Positions 9,868 to 18,373 of a DNA stretch of 64,000 nucleotides are shown here, piece by piece. The translations under genes and the position numbers were made by a program. The notes beneath the pieces are model-generated. The model made no database searches and was not told the DNA's origin. It saw only the letters and a list, made by a program, of their open reading frames with translations. Positions within the stretch are counted from its first letter, which is position 1, and every line of letters begins with the position of its first letter. Source of the stretch: Sinorhizobium mexicanum (GTDB lineage Bacteria > Pseudomonadota > Alphaproteobacteria > Rhizobiales > Rhizobiaceae); contig NZ_CP041238.1 in assembly GCF_013488225.1 (NCBI RefSeq), forward strand, positions 583,501-647,500. The letters run 5' to 3'.

Positions 9868-10572
9868 CTAGGCCTCCTCGGGATCGGCGACACTCAGCAG
9901 GCGATCGACGTTGCAGCAAATGATGCCTTCCGTGCGCTTCAGCGCACCGCATTCCTCAAGCGACAGAATGGCGCGATTCACCTTTGGCCGGCTCGCGCCA
10001 AGAATGGCGGCGATGTCGGTCTGGCTCAAGGTCAGGCGCAGATTGGCGCTGCTCGGAAGCTCGTGGCCGTGGATCTGTTTGAGCGTTGCCAGAAAGAAAC
10101 GGGCGACGCGGGCGTTGAGGTCGTAGAGCGCGATCGTTTCCAGCCGCTCGGTGGTGTCGCGAAGCTGCGCGCATAGAAAACGGATCACAGCTTCGGCGAT
10201 CTGTGGCCTATGGATGATGAGATCGAGGAAGGGCTTCTTGCCGATCACGTAGCCTTCGGATGCGATGACCGCTGTCGCGTCGGCCGACCGCGGCTGGCCG
10301 TCGAGCAGGGCCATTTCACCGAAGAGTGCGCCCCCCTCATGCTGGCGCAGCATCAGTTCGCGGCCCTGCGGTGTGAACAGCGAGAGCTTGATGCGGCCGG
10401 AAACCACGACAACCATGTAGTTGCCTTCGTCGCCGCGCTGGAAGATGACCGTACCTGCCGGCCATTTCCGGTACGTGGCGATGCCGGCGAGCTCCGTCAG
10501 CGTCTCCTTGTCGAACTCCTCGAAAATCGGAAAGGATCGCCAGAAGGCGGGACTTCTGTTGACTTCAGCCAT
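9868..10572 (-). CDS. clr: CRP/FNR-family cAMP-responsive regulator Clr
   Basis: 234 residues. The cyclic-nucleotide binding beta-roll covers about 20-140 (FQRGDEGNYMVVVVSGRIKL, GALFGEMALLDGQPRSADATA with the phosphate-binding Glu-x-x-x...Arg-Ser pattern). A C-terminal winged HTH follows (LRLTLSQTDIAAILGASRPKVNRAI). Together with cAMP it activates target promoters carrying boxes like that at 7191. The start MAEVNRSPAFW at 10572 follows GGGGAGATGTC; a longer frame to 10788 has no support. The SD for the downstream cyclase is inside its last codons, so the two proteins are made coupled. Confidence 0.9.
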   Translation of the reverse strand: MAEVNRSPAFWRSFPIFEEFDKETLTELAGIATYRKWPAGTVIFQRGDEGNYMVVVVSGRIKLSLFTPQGRELMLRQHEGGALFGEMALLDGQPRSADATAVIASEGYVIGKKPFLDLIIHRPQIAEAVIRFLCAQLRDTTERLETIALYDLNARVARFFLATLKQIHGHELPSSANLRLTLSQTDIAAILGASRPKVNRAILSLEECGALKRTEGIICCNVDRLLSVADPEEA

Positions 10573-10786
10573 GACATCTCCCCTGCGTTCCCTGCAACGC
10601 GTTGAAATTCTTCGCCCAGTCCTTCCGTCGTTGCAATAGAAAAGAGCTGTTCGGACCCGGGGGTGGTTGACGATAGCTCGTGTCTGTCTCCTATTTGTGA
10701 ACGATGTGTTATCGGTAGTGCAGCTAGATGTTTTTGAAAATGTTGATATTTCTACTGCCAACACGTTTCCAACAGGAGCCTCGCGC

Positions 10787-11227
10787 ATGTCTCAGAATGT
10801 CATCGTCCTTGTCGGGCGAATCCTCCTTTCGATCATGTTCATCATGTCCGGCTTCGGCAAGGTGACCGACCCGACGGCCACTGCCGGCATGATCGCCGGC
10901 GCAGGGTGGCCGGCTGCAACGGCACTCGCCTACCTCGCCGGTCTGTTTGAACTCGTTGCCGGTCTTGCGGTCCTCGTCGGCTTCCAGACGCGCATTGCGG
11001 CCTATCTGCTGGCCGCCTTCTGCCTTGTCACCGGTCTCGTCTTCCACAGCGGCGCCATCAACGTTCCGGACTTTCCGGCAGCTGCCAACGGCCTGCTGAC
11101 CGTCTTCAACCAGATCATGCTGATGAAGAACATCACCATCGCCGGTGCTTTCCTGGTGCTGGCTGCCTTCGGTCCGGGCGCGCTTTCGGTCGATGCCCGC
11201 ACTGGAAGGGCCCTCGCCACCGCCTAA
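10787..11227 (+). CDS. DoxX family membrane protein
   Basis: 146 residues with four predicted membrane helices: 5-25, 45-68, 72-90 and 110-128. The family signature GRILLSIMFIMSGFGKV at the N-terminus is typical of DoxX/SURF4-like proteins. The role in bacteria is poorly defined; some act with thiol or oxidative-stress partners. ATG at 10787 follows ACAGGAG. It is transcribed divergently from clr, and a strong hairpin follows the stop codon. Confidence 0.85.
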   Translation: MSQNVIVLVGRILLSIMFIMSGFGKVTDPTATAGMIAGAGWPAATALAYLAGLFELVAGLAVLVGFQTRIAAYLLAAFCLVTGLVFHSGAINVPDFPAAANGLLTVFNQIMLMKNITIAGAFLVLAAFGPGALSVDARTGRALATA

Positions 11228-11255
11228 GGCGCGACGAAAGTTTCCGACCAGAACA

Positions 11256-11286
11256 AAGAACCCGCCGGCTGTCCCGGCGGGTTCTT
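11256..11286. terminator. Hairpin terminator between convergent doxX-like and fucU-like genes
   Basis: AAGAACCCGCCGG and CCGGCGGGTTCTT pair as a perfect 13-bp stem around a 5-nt loop. It lies 28 bp after the doxX-like stop and 16 bp after the stop of the converging mutarotase gene. The symmetric A/T-rich base of the stem suggests it can work both ways. Confidence 0.8.
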
Positions 11287-11302
11287 GCATTGTTACGTGA
11301 TG

Positions 11303-11731
11303 TCAGGGGTAGATGACACCCTTCCGCAGAATGACGTTGCCATAAAGGCGTGGTTCGCTGGTCTGCACCACTGTATGGGCGGCCTTCACGCGCGGATAGA
11401 AGTCGGCGCCGAGGAGCGGCACGACCTCCCGCGATGGCTCATGCTTGCCGCAGCATTCGATGATTTCCCGATGTACGGGGTCGAGCGCCTGCTTGTCCTG
11501 CTTGACGGTGGCGCGGAAGATCGCCTCTGGCACGAAATCGTCGATCGGGAGGACGCTCAAGATCGCGTCGAGCACGGGGATGAGCCTGTGTCCGTCGAGG
11601 CGGACGAGGCGACGCGCATGTTCCTCGCCCGGATAGTTGCCGTCGACCAGCGCGATCTCGTCGCCGTGACCCATTGCCCTCAGTGCCGCGAGAAGTTCCG
11701 GGCCGAGCAGCGGGTTTATTCCTTTCAGCAT
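11303..11731 (-). CDS. RbsD/FucU family sugar mutarotase
   Basis: 142 residues resembling FucU (fucose mutarotase) more than RbsD: MLKGINPLLGPELL, MGHGDEIALVDGNYP with the general acid/base His, and the C-terminal YGNVILRKGV. These decameric enzymes interconvert sugar anomers or pyranose/furanose forms. It is coupled to frcR: the regulator stop and this start overlap as TGATG, with AAGGAG 8 nt before the ATG. Placed beside a fructose/mannose/ribose importer it probably supplies the ring form needed by the transporter or kinase (inference). A second in-frame start (TTG) immediately precedes the ATG. Confidence 0.85.
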   Translation of the reverse strand: MLKGINPLLGPELLAALRAMGHGDEIALVDGNYPGEEHARRLVRLDGHRLIPVLDAILSVLPIDDFVPEAIFRATVKQDKQALDPVHREIIECCGKHEPSREVVPLLGADFYPRVKAAHTVVQTSEPRLYGNVILRKGVIYP

Positions 11732-12963
11732 CAACTAAGCTCCTTGAAGAGGACATTGGTGTCCAGCAGATAGCGCGAAAACAGCGGAAGGCTGGCGCCG
11801 CCGATCGCCCGGGCGTGGCTTCCGACAGCGCCTTCGACGAGATCCGGGACCGTCACGCCCTGGAGGTCGAGCGTCTGCAGCGCGCGGCGCGTCGCCGCAA
11901 GGATGCGCGCCCGCACCCAGGCGGGAAAACCGCCATCGATGACGGCCGCCGAGAAATCGATGATCGAGGCGGAGGAGACGACGGCCTGTGCGAGCGCATA
12001 GGCGGTGTCCTGGATCCAGATCTCGAGCGGTTCGCCGAAGTCGATCCAGTCGTCGGCCGAGTACCAGAGCGGCTGCGGATCGATGCCACGCTCGCGCAAG
12101 AGGTTTTCAAGCACGAAGACCGAAGCGATCTTCAGCAGTTGCGTCGACTTGCCGTCCTTGCCGGAGACCGGCAGCGGGCCGACCGCCCCTGCGGTTCCGG
12201 TCCGTCCGGAAAACAGGGCGGAGTTGAGGACGATGCCGCCGCCGATGAAAGAGCCGATATAGAAATAGACGAAGTCGGGGTAGCTTGAGCCGACACCGAA
12301 GGCGAGTTCCGCTCCACAGGCGCTCGTTCCGTCGTTCTGCAGAAAGACCGGGTGGCGTGTCTGTGCGGCCACGGCCGCCTGCAGGTTGGCGTCACGCCAG
12401 CGGTCCATTTCTTCCCGCGGCGCGCCGACTTCCTCGGCCCAGTTCCAGAGTTCGAAGGGCGTCGCGATACCGACGCCGGCGATCCGCGCCCGCTGCTCGG
12501 GCGCAAGTTGCTGCTCGAGTTTTTCAATGCCGCCGACGATGAAGGTGACGAGGTCCTCGGGTAGCGGGTAGGTGTGGATCTGATGCAGATGCAGCCGGAT
12601 ATTGCCGACAAAATCCATCAAGACCAGGTCGGCGCTGCGGCGGCCGATCTTGACGCCGAAGGAGTAGACCGCATCCGGATTGAGGCGCATCGGGATCGAC
12701 GGCTGCCCGACACGACCGCGCACCGGGGCGCCACGGATCAACAGACCGTCACGTTCCAGGGCGCGCATGATGACCGAGACGGTTTGAGCGGAGAGGCCGG
12801 AGCGACGGGCGATGTCCGCTTTCGACAGGCTGCCGTGGCGGCGAACCAGCGACATGACCAGGCGCTCGTTATAGGCGCGCACGCGGGTCTGGTTCGCCCC
12901 GCCGCTTGGGTCTATCACGTCCGGTTGTGTCGATCCCCCGCGGGAATCGCCTGTCAGTGACAT
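11731..12963 (-). CDS. frcR: ROK-family transcriptional regulator FrcR
   Basis: 410 residues. N-terminal winged HTH at about 25-90 (SLSKADIARRSGLSAQTVSVIMRAL), then a ROK sugar-kinase-like domain with GVGIATPFELW, an NDGTSACGAELAFG segment and GSFIGGGIVLN. The canonical ROK zinc Cys cluster is not evident. It lies divergent from frcBCAK, as in S. meliloti, and is expected to repress the fructose transporter. The start at 12963 follows GGGAGGAG; a GTG at 12990 would add nine residues. It is operonic with the mutarotase gene. Confidence 0.9.
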   Translation of the reverse strand: MSLTGDSRGGSTQPDVIDPSGGANQTRVRAYNERLVMSLVRRHGSLSKADIARRSGLSAQTVSVIMRALERDGLLIRGAPVRGRVGQPSIPMRLNPDAVYSFGVKIGRRSADLVLMDFVGNIRLHLHQIHTYPLPEDLVTFIVGGIEKLEQQLAPEQRARIAGVGIATPFELWNWAEEVGAPREEMDRWRDANLQAAVAAQTRHPVFLQNDGTSACGAELAFGVGSSYPDFVYFYIGSFIGGGIVLNSALFSGRTGTAGAVGPLPVSGKDGKSTQLLKIASVFVLENLLRERGIDPQPLWYSADDWIDFGEPLEIWIQDTAYALAQAVVSSASIIDFSAAVIDGGFPAWVRARILAATRRALQTLDLQGVTVPDLVEGAVGSHARAIGGASLPLFSRYLLDTNVLFKELS

Positions 12964-12995
12964 GCCACCGTCTCCTCCCGTTGGCACCACTGCAT

Positions 12996-13089
12996 GATTC
13001 CTTGAACCAATGTAAGGACAAAATCATGCAGCAATTTCAAAGTGCTACGGCGACTCTTGCGCGTCCTGTCGGACGTGCGGCGCTGTAGA
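12996..13089. repeat. Rhizobial mosaic intergenic element in the frcR-frcB gap
   Basis: The segment containing TAAGGACAAAATCATGCAGC, AATTTCAAAGTGCTAC and GCGCGTCCTGTCGGACGTGC then GGCGCTGTAG has the same module order as elements at 42088, 43858, 44131 and 58997, in inverse orientation to the first three. It contains a small hairpin, GCGCGTCC/GGACGTGC. It occupies part of the 380-bp frcR-frcB gap; the rest is the AT-rich frcB promoter. Confidence 0.75.
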
Positions 13090-13223
13090 TGCTCGCTTGG
13101 CGCGAGTCTGTTGTTTCCACTTCAGGTGGATCTGTCAATTTGCCGGGGACGGTCGGGGTTCCTCCAAGCTCGTTCGAGCCTCAGAATGCCATAACTGAAT
13201 AATAATTCAATTTGATTTATTTA

Positions 13224-13252
13224 TTGACACCCAAAAACTTTGGTGTTTGACT
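13224..13252 (+). promoter_or_regulatory. Candidate frcB promoter with imperfect operator palindrome
   Basis: TTGACA at 13224-13229 could be a -35 box in an AT-rich stretch; the -10 is weak (around 13247-13252). Overlapping it, ACACC at 13227 and GGTGT ending at 13246 form an inverted repeat around CAAAAACTTT, a plausible FrcR operator. Placement about 100 bp before frcB fits. Confidence 0.45.
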
Positions 13253-13343
13253 TACCTTCGGAAGCGCCGTCCGCAGGAAGGAGAATGCTGCGGCGGCGAT
13301 GCCTGTGCCGGTCCGCCGGCGTTTTCATCCTTGGGAGGGTTTT

Positions 13344-14369
13344 ATGAAGAAAACAGTTCTTTCTGCCGCATTCGGCGCGCTCGCGCTTGGCGTGGCCTTC
13401 GCTTCGCCGTCGCAGGCGGCCGATGTCTCCGCCTGCCTCATCACCAAGACCGACACCAATCCCTTCTTCGTGAAGATGAAGGAAGGTGCCACCGCCAAGG
13501 CGCAGGAACTCGGCATGACGCTGAAGTCCTATGCCGGCAAGATCGACGGCGATTCCGAAAGCCAGGTTGCGGCGATCGAAACCTGCATCGCCGATGGCGC
13601 CAAGGGCATCCTGATCACCGCGTCCGATACCAAGGGCATCGTGCCCCAGGTGCAGAAGGCGCGTGACGCCGGCATCCTGGTCATCGCGCTCGACACCCCC
13701 CTCGAGCCGCTCGATGCCGCTGACGCCACTTTCGCGACAGACAACCTGCTTGCCGGCAAGCTGATCGGCCAATGGGCGGCCGCGACGCTCGGTGACGCGG
13801 CCAAGGAAGCCAAGGTCGCCTTCCTCGACCTGACGCCGTCGCAGCCGACCGTCGACGTCCTGCGCGACCAGGGCTTCATGATCGGCTTCGGCATCGACCC
13901 GAAGGACCCGAACAAGATCGGTGACGAGGACGACGCACGCATCGTTGGCCACGACGTCACCAACGGCAACGAAGAAGGCGGACGCACGGCAATGGAGAAC
14001 CTTCTCCAGAAGGATCCGACCATCAACGTCGTGCACACCATCAACGAACCGGCGGCCGCCGGTGCCTACGAGGCGCTGAAGGCCGTCGGCCGTGAAAAGG
14101 ACGTGCTGATCGTTTCCGTCGACGGTGGTTGCCCGGGCGTCAAGAACGTCGCCGACGGCGTCATCGGCGCGACGTCGCAGCAATACCCGCTGATGATGGC
14201 CGCGCTCGGCATCGAGGCGATCAAGAAGTTCGCCGACAGCGGCGAAAAGCCGAAGCCGACCGAAGGCAAGGACTTCGTCGATACCGGCGTCTCGCTCGTC
14301 ACCGACAAGCCGGTCTCGGGTGTCGAGTCGATCGACACCAAGGTCGGCACGGACAAGTGCTGGGGCTGA
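13344..14369 (+). CDS. frcB: Fructose ABC transporter periplasmic binding protein FrcB
   Basis: 341 residues with a Sec signal peptide ([11 protein letters not shown]...PSQAADVS, cut near residue 23). The mature part is a pentose/hexose type 1 binding fold: [55 protein letters not shown], and [12 protein letters not shown]. It delivers fructose (also mannose and ribose in S. meliloti) to FrcCA. The ATG at 13344 follows GGGAGGGT. It is the first gene of frcBCAK; a perfect hairpin after the stop probably stabilises its transcript relative to frcC. Confidence 0.93.
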   Translation: MKKTVLSAAFGALALGVAFASPSQAADVSACLITKTDTNPFFVKMKEGATAKAQELGMTLKSYAGKIDGDSESQVAAIETCIADGAKGILITASDTKGIVPQVQKARDAGILVIALDTPLEPLDAADATFATDNLLAGKLIGQWAAATLGDAAKEAKVAFLDLTPSQPTVDVLRDQGFMIGFGIDPKDPNKIGDEDDARIVGHDVTNGNEEGGRTAMENLLQKDPTINVVHTINEPAAAGAYEALKAVGREKDVLIVSVDGGCPGVKNVADGVIGATSQQYPLMMAALGIEAIKKFADSGEKPKPTEGKDFVDTGVSLVTDKPVSGVESIDTKVGTDKCWG

Positions 14370-14403
14370 TCGGCTCCTGATCGAGACAGATCATGTGACA
14401 GGG

Positions 14404-14425
14404 AAGGGCGGCCCCGGCCGCCCTT
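14404..14425 (+). terminator. Intercistronic hairpin between frcB and frcC
   Basis: AAGGGCGGCC / GGCCGCCCTT is a perfect 10-bp inverted repeat with a tight centre and no T-tract. It lies 34 bp after frcB. Such hairpins between a binding-protein gene and its permease gene commonly block 3' exonucleases or partly terminate, raising the binding-protein:permease ratio. Confidence 0.65.
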
Positions 14426-14568
14426 CGTGTAAGCGCCACAGCCTTTGACAAGGCGCGGAAAACCTGCACAATTTTTAGTAATTGCTGAAACTCGCCGCGA
14501 TCACAGGCGGGCCGCATCCGGCAGCAATGCAACCCCCCTTGGGAGTGGGGTTCACGGGAGGAGTCTCC

Positions 14569-15651
14569 ATGGCCGAACCAAATACAGCCGCACAGCCATC
14601 CCAGGAATTCGAAAAGGTCCTGGCCAACAGCTCGACGGACGTGGCGTCCTTCGACACGCATGACAAGACGCCGCTACAGAAGCTCCAGCATTTCCTTCAT
14701 TCGAGCCCGGCCGCCGTTCCTCTGATCGTGCTGGTCCTGTCGCTGGCGACCTTCGGCGCCATCCTCGGCGGCAAGTTCTTTTCCGCCTTCACGCTGACGC
14801 TGATCCTGCAGCAGGTGGCGATCGTCGGCATCGTCGGTGCTGCGCAGACGCTTGTCATCCTCACGGCTGGCATCGATCTCTCGGTCGGCGCCATGATGGT
14901 GCTGTCGTCGGTGATCATGGGGCAGTTCACCTTCCGCTACGGCCTGCCGCCGGCCTTGTCCGTCCTCTGCGGTCTTGGCGTCGGCGCACTCTGCGGCTTC
15001 ATCAACGGCACGCTCGTTGCGCGCATGAAGCTGCCGCCCTTCATCGTCACGCTGGGCATGTGGCAGATCGTGCTCGCCACCAATTTTCTTTATTCGGCCA
15101 ACGAGACGATCCGCGCCCAAGATATCTCCGCCAACGCGCCGATCCTGCAGTTTTTCGGCCAGAACTTCCGTATCGGCAGCGCTGTCTTCACCTATGGCGT
15201 AATCGCCATGGTGCTTCTCGTGGCCTTGCTCTGGTATGTGCTCAACCGCACGGCTTGGGGCCGCTATGTTTACGCGGTCGGCGACGATCCGGAGGCGGCC
15301 AAGCTCGCCGGCGTCAATGTCAAGGGCATGCTCGTTACCATCTACACTCTGTCGGGCCTCATCTGCGCGCTCGCCGGCTGGGCCCTGATTGGCCGTATCG
15401 GCTCCGTTTCACCGACGGCCGGCCAGTTCGCGAACATTGAATCGATCACCGCCGTGGTGATCGGCGGCATCTCGCTGTTCGGTGGCCGCGGCTCCATCCT
15501 CGGCATGCTCTTCGGGGCGTTGATCGTCGGCGTCTTCTCGCTCGGACTTCGCCTCATGGGCACGGACCCGCAATGGACCTATCTCCTGATCGGCTTGCTG
15601 ATCATCATCGCCGTCGCAATCGACCAGTGGATCAGAAAGGTAGCAGCCTGA
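14569..15651 (+). CDS. frcC: Fructose ABC transporter permease FrcC
   Basis: 360 residues, a RbsC/AraH-type permease with about eight to ten hydrophobic segments from residue 45 on. The signature loop ITAVVIGGISLFGGRGSILG near the C-terminus is the EAA-like contact for the ATPase, and LTAGIDLSVGAMM is the other conserved block. A 45-residue polar N-terminus precedes the first helix. The start at 14569 follows GGGAGGAG; an earlier in-frame ATG at 14482 lacks an SD. The stop overlaps the frcA start (TGATG). Confidence 0.92.
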   Translation: MAEPNTAAQPSQEFEKVLANSSTDVASFDTHDKTPLQKLQHFLHSSPAAVPLIVLVLSLATFGAILGGKFFSAFTLTLILQQVAIVGIVGAAQTLVILTAGIDLSVGAMMVLSSVIMGQFTFRYGLPPALSVLCGLGVGALCGFINGTLVARMKLPPFIVTLGMWQIVLATNFLYSANETIRAQDISANAPILQFFGQNFRIGSAVFTYGVIAMVLLVALLWYVLNRTAWGRYVYAVGDDPEAAKLAGVNVKGMLVTIYTLSGLICALAGWALIGRIGSVSPTAGQFANIESITAVVIGGISLFGGRGSILGMLFGALIVGVFSLGLRLMGTDPQWTYLLIGLLIIIAVAIDQWIRKVAA

Positions 15652-16433
15652 TGGCACAACAACCCATCCTCACCGCTCGCGGTCTCGTCAAGCGCTACGG
15701 TCGCGTGACCGCTCTCGACCACGCCGATTTCGATCTCTATCCGGGTGAGATCCTGGCCGTGATCGGCGACAATGGCGCTGGCAAATCCTCGATGATCAAG
15801 GCGATCTCTGGTGCCATCAACCCGGACGAGGGTGAGATCCAGCTCGAAGGCCAGACGGTGAATTTCCGCTCGCCGATGGAAGCCAGAAAGGCCGGCATCG
15901 AAACCGTCTATCAGAACCTCGCCTTGTCGCCGGCGCTGTCGATCGCCGATAACATGTTCCTCGGCCGCGAGATCCGCAAACCGGGCATCATGGGCAAGTG
16001 GTTCCGCTCGCTGGACCGCGCGGCCATGGAAAAACAGGCGCGGGCAAAGCTCTCCGAACTCGGCCTAATGACGATCCAGAACATCAATCAGGCGGTGGAA
16101 ACGCTGTCGGGCGGTCAGCGTCAGGGTGTTGCCGTCGCGCGCGCCGCGGCGTTCGGTTCCAAGGTCGTCATCATGGATGAGCCGACGGCCGCTCTCGGGG
16201 TCAAGGAAAGCCGGCGCGTGCTCGAACTGATCCTCGATGTCCGCCGTCGCGGCCTGCCGATCGTGTTGATCTCGCACAATATGCCGCACGTCTTCGAGGT
16301 CGCGGACCGGATCCATATCCACCGTCTCGGCCGGCGGCTCTGCGTCATCAATCCGAAGGAATACACGATGTCGGATGCGGTCGCCTTCATGACCGGTGCC
16401 AAGGCGCCGCCCGGCGAGGTGCTGGCCGCATGA
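15651..16433 (+). CDS. frcA: Fructose ABC transporter ATP-binding protein FrcA
   Basis: 260 residues, a single ABC domain, unlike the usual tandem-domain sugar ATPases of this family. Walker A GDNGAGKSS (39-47), Q-loop VYQNLALS, signature LSGGQRQ, Walker B VVIMDEPTAAL, and switch His in VLISHNMPHV. It energises FrcC, presumably as a homodimer. It overlaps frcC by one base and frcK by four (ATGA), so the four genes form one tightly coupled operon. Confidence 0.93.
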   Translation: MAQQPILTARGLVKRYGRVTALDHADFDLYPGEILAVIGDNGAGKSSMIKAISGAINPDEGEIQLEGQTVNFRSPMEARKAGIETVYQNLALSPALSIADNMFLGREIRKPGIMGKWFRSLDRAAMEKQARAKLSELGLMTIQNINQAVETLSGGQRQGVAVARAAAFGSKVVIMDEPTAALGVKESRRVLELILDVRRRGLPIVLISHNMPHVFEVADRIHIHRLGRRLCVINPKEYTMSDAVAFMTGAKAPPGEVLAA

Positions 16434-17050
16434 ATCTGCAGGCCTTGACGGACGAGATCCTGAAACGGGCGGCCGGCGCTGCCCGTTTCATCGTTGCGAT
16501 CGCCGGCCCTCCGGGCGCCGGCAAATCGACGCTCTCCGAAGCGCTCGCAGAGGCCCTCGTCGCAGCCGGGGAGAAGGCGGCCGTGCTGCCGATGGACGGC
16601 TTCCATATGGACAATGCCGTCCTTGAAGAGAAGGGACTGCTTGCCCGCAAGGGCGCGCCCGAAACCTTCGACTTCCGATCGTTTCTCTCGACGGTCGTCG
16701 CCGTTCGGGCCAATGACGGCGAGGTCCTCGTGCCAATCTTTGACCGATCGCGCGAACTCGCAATTGCGTCCGCGCGGGTGGTCGCACCGGAAACGCACAT
16801 CGTCCTGGTCGAAGGCAACTATCTCATGCTCGACGAAGCGCCGTGGAACAGGCTTGATGGCGCCTTCGATTTTTCGATCTTCATCGATCCCGGTCTTGAG
16901 GTGATCGAGCGGCGATTGCTGAAGCGCTGGTTCGATCACGGCTACGACGACGAGACAGCGAGGACGAAGGCATTCGGCAACGACATCCCGAATGCGCGGC
17001 GCGTCCTCGACAGCCGTCGGCCAGCCGACCGTGTCATCCGGGATTTCTGA
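16430..17050 (+). CDS. frcK: FrcK, P-loop kinase of the fructose operon
   Basis: 206 residues, a uridine-kinase/pantothenate-kinase-like P-loop fold: Walker A GPPGAGKST (26-34), MDGFHMDNAVL, VLVEGNYLMLDE, and a lid segment RRLLKRWFDHGY. Its substrate is not proven; position suggests phosphorylation of a sugar brought in by FrcBCA. The real fructokinase (frk) lies 2 kb downstream, so the two may act on different sugars. The start overlaps the frcA stop. Confidence 0.88.
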   Translation: MNLQALTDEILKRAAGAARFIVAIAGPPGAGKSTLSEALAEALVAAGEKAAVLPMDGFHMDNAVLEEKGLLARKGAPETFDFRSFLSTVVAVRANDGEVLVPIFDRSRELAIASARVVAPETHIVLVEGNYLMLDEAPWNRLDGAFDFSIFIDPGLEVIERRLLKRWFDHGYDDETARTKAFGNDIPNARRVLDSRRPADRVIRDF

Positions 17051-17061
17051 GAGATGGCTCG

Positions 17062-17109
17062 GAGCGGGATGAGGAAAAGTGTGCGCGGTTTTCCGCCCGC
17101 ATCCCGCTC
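17062..17109. repeat. RIME-like palindromic element after frcK
   Basis: GAGCGGGATG and CATCCCGCTC flank a core AGGAAAAGTGTGCGCGGTTTTCCGCC-like stretch whose GGAAAA/TTTTCC pair again. This is the rhizobial intergenic mosaic (RIME) organisation, with different outer arms from the copies at 45421, 52819 and 60366. It may also end the frc transcript. Confidence 0.7.
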
Positions 17110-17174
17110 TCAGATTTTCGAATCGCCATTGTGTTTTGCGGCGCAATGATGATATCGAGGCGCGGTTTCACCAC

Positions 17175-17255
17175 ATGAAGTCCCGCCCATCGAGCGCACC
17201 GACCGGCCCGAACGCCGCTCGCGCCGATCGGACGCGAGCATCGGGAGAACGCTGA
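17175..17255 (+). CDS. Possible 26-residue leader peptide directly before pyrC
   Basis: An ATG opens a 26-codon frame, rich in Arg, Ser, Ala and Pro (begins MKSRPSSAP), that stops 2 bp before the pyrC ATG. The pyrC SD (CGGGAG) lies inside its last codons, so translation of one would affect the other. A weak GAGG is about 15 nt before its ATG. It may be chance; no conservation evidence is available here. Confidence 0.25.
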   Translation: MKSRPSSAPTGPNAARADRTRASGER

Positions 17256-17257
17256 CC

Positions 17258-18295
17258 ATGCAAGACCTCGTTATCCGCCGCCCGGATGATTGGCACCTTC
17301 ACCTGCGCGATGGCGGCATGCTGCGCGGCGTAATCGCCGACACGAGCCGCCACTTCGCCCGTGCCATCATCATGCCCAATCTGGTGCCGCCGGTCGTGAC
17401 CACCGCCGATGCGGCCGCCTATCGCGAGCGCATCCTCGCGGCCGTCCCCGCGCAGGATCGGTTCGAGCCGTTGATGACGCTCTATCTGACCGAAGGCACG
17501 GATCCGGACGATGTCGAGGCCGGATACCGGCGCGGCCTCGTCAAGGCCGTCAAGCTCTATCCGGCAGGGGCAACGACCAACTCTAGCAGCGGCGTTCGCG
17601 ACATCGAAAAGGCGATGCCGGTGCTGGAACGCATGGCGGAGATCGGCGTGCCGCTCTGCGTCCACGGCGAGGTGACGACCGCGGACGTCGACATCTTCGA
17701 TCGCGAGGCGGTGTTCATCGAAACCGTACTCGATCCGCTCCGCCGGCGCCTGCCCGAGCTCCGCATCACGATGGAGCATGTGACGACCAAGGATGGCATC
17801 GATTACATCACGGCGTCGAAGGCCAATCTCGCCGGTTCGATCACGACTCATCATCTGATCATCAACCGCAACGCCATTCTCGTCGGCGGTATCAAGCCGC
17901 ATTACTATTGCCTGCCGGTCGCCAAGCGTGAGACGCATCGCCTGGCGCTGCGCGCGGCCGCGACGTCTGGAGACACCCGCTTCTTCCTCGGCACCGATTC
18001 CGCGCCGCATGTCGATCCGCTGAAGGAATGCGCCTGCGGCTGCGCCGGCATTTACACCTCGATCAACACCTTGAGCTGCCTCGCCCATGTCTTCGAGGAA
18101 GAGGGGGCGCTCGACCGCCTCGAGGCCTTCGTGTCGTTGAATGGACCCGCCTGGTATGGCCTGCCGGTGAACGAGGAGACGATCACCCTGCGCAAGAGCG
18201 AAGAGCCGGTCCGTTACCCCGCCAAGGTCGAGACGGAAGCAGGCCCAGTCACGGTTTTCGATCCGATGTTCCCGCTCCACTGGGCGGTTGTCTGA
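17258..18295 (+). CDS. pyrC: Dihydroorotase (type II)
   Basis: 345 residues, the E. coli-type PyrC that closes carbamoyl-aspartate to dihydroorotate in pyrimidine synthesis. Metal ligands: HLH at 13-15, carboxylated Lys99 in [12 protein letters not shown], His136 (CVHGEV), His174 (MEHVTT) and Asp247 (FLGTDSAPH). Length is normal. ATG follows CGGGAGAACGCTGACC. pyrE follows 78 bp later, so the pair is likely one operon. Confidence 0.96.
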   Translation: MQDLVIRRPDDWHLHLRDGGMLRGVIADTSRHFARAIIMPNLVPPVVTTADAAAYRERILAAVPAQDRFEPLMTLYLTEGTDPDDVEAGYRRGLVKAVKLYPAGATTNSSSGVRDIEKAMPVLERMAEIGVPLCVHGEVTTADVDIFDREAVFIETVLDPLRRRLPELRITMEHVTTKDGIDYITASKANLAGSITTHHLIINRNAILVGGIKPHYYCLPVAKRETHRLALRAAATSGDTRFFLGTDSAPHVDPLKECACGCAGIYTSINTLSCLAHVFEEEGALDRLEAFVSLNGPAWYGLPVNEETITLRKSEEPVRYPAKVETEAGPVTVFDPMFPLHWAVV

Positions 18296-18373
18296 TTAAC
18301 GAGGTTTGTTTTGTCGCGTGACGGAAGCCGGAAACTGGTCCCACTTTTCGGGTCGCGCTAGAAGGAGAGTTTC

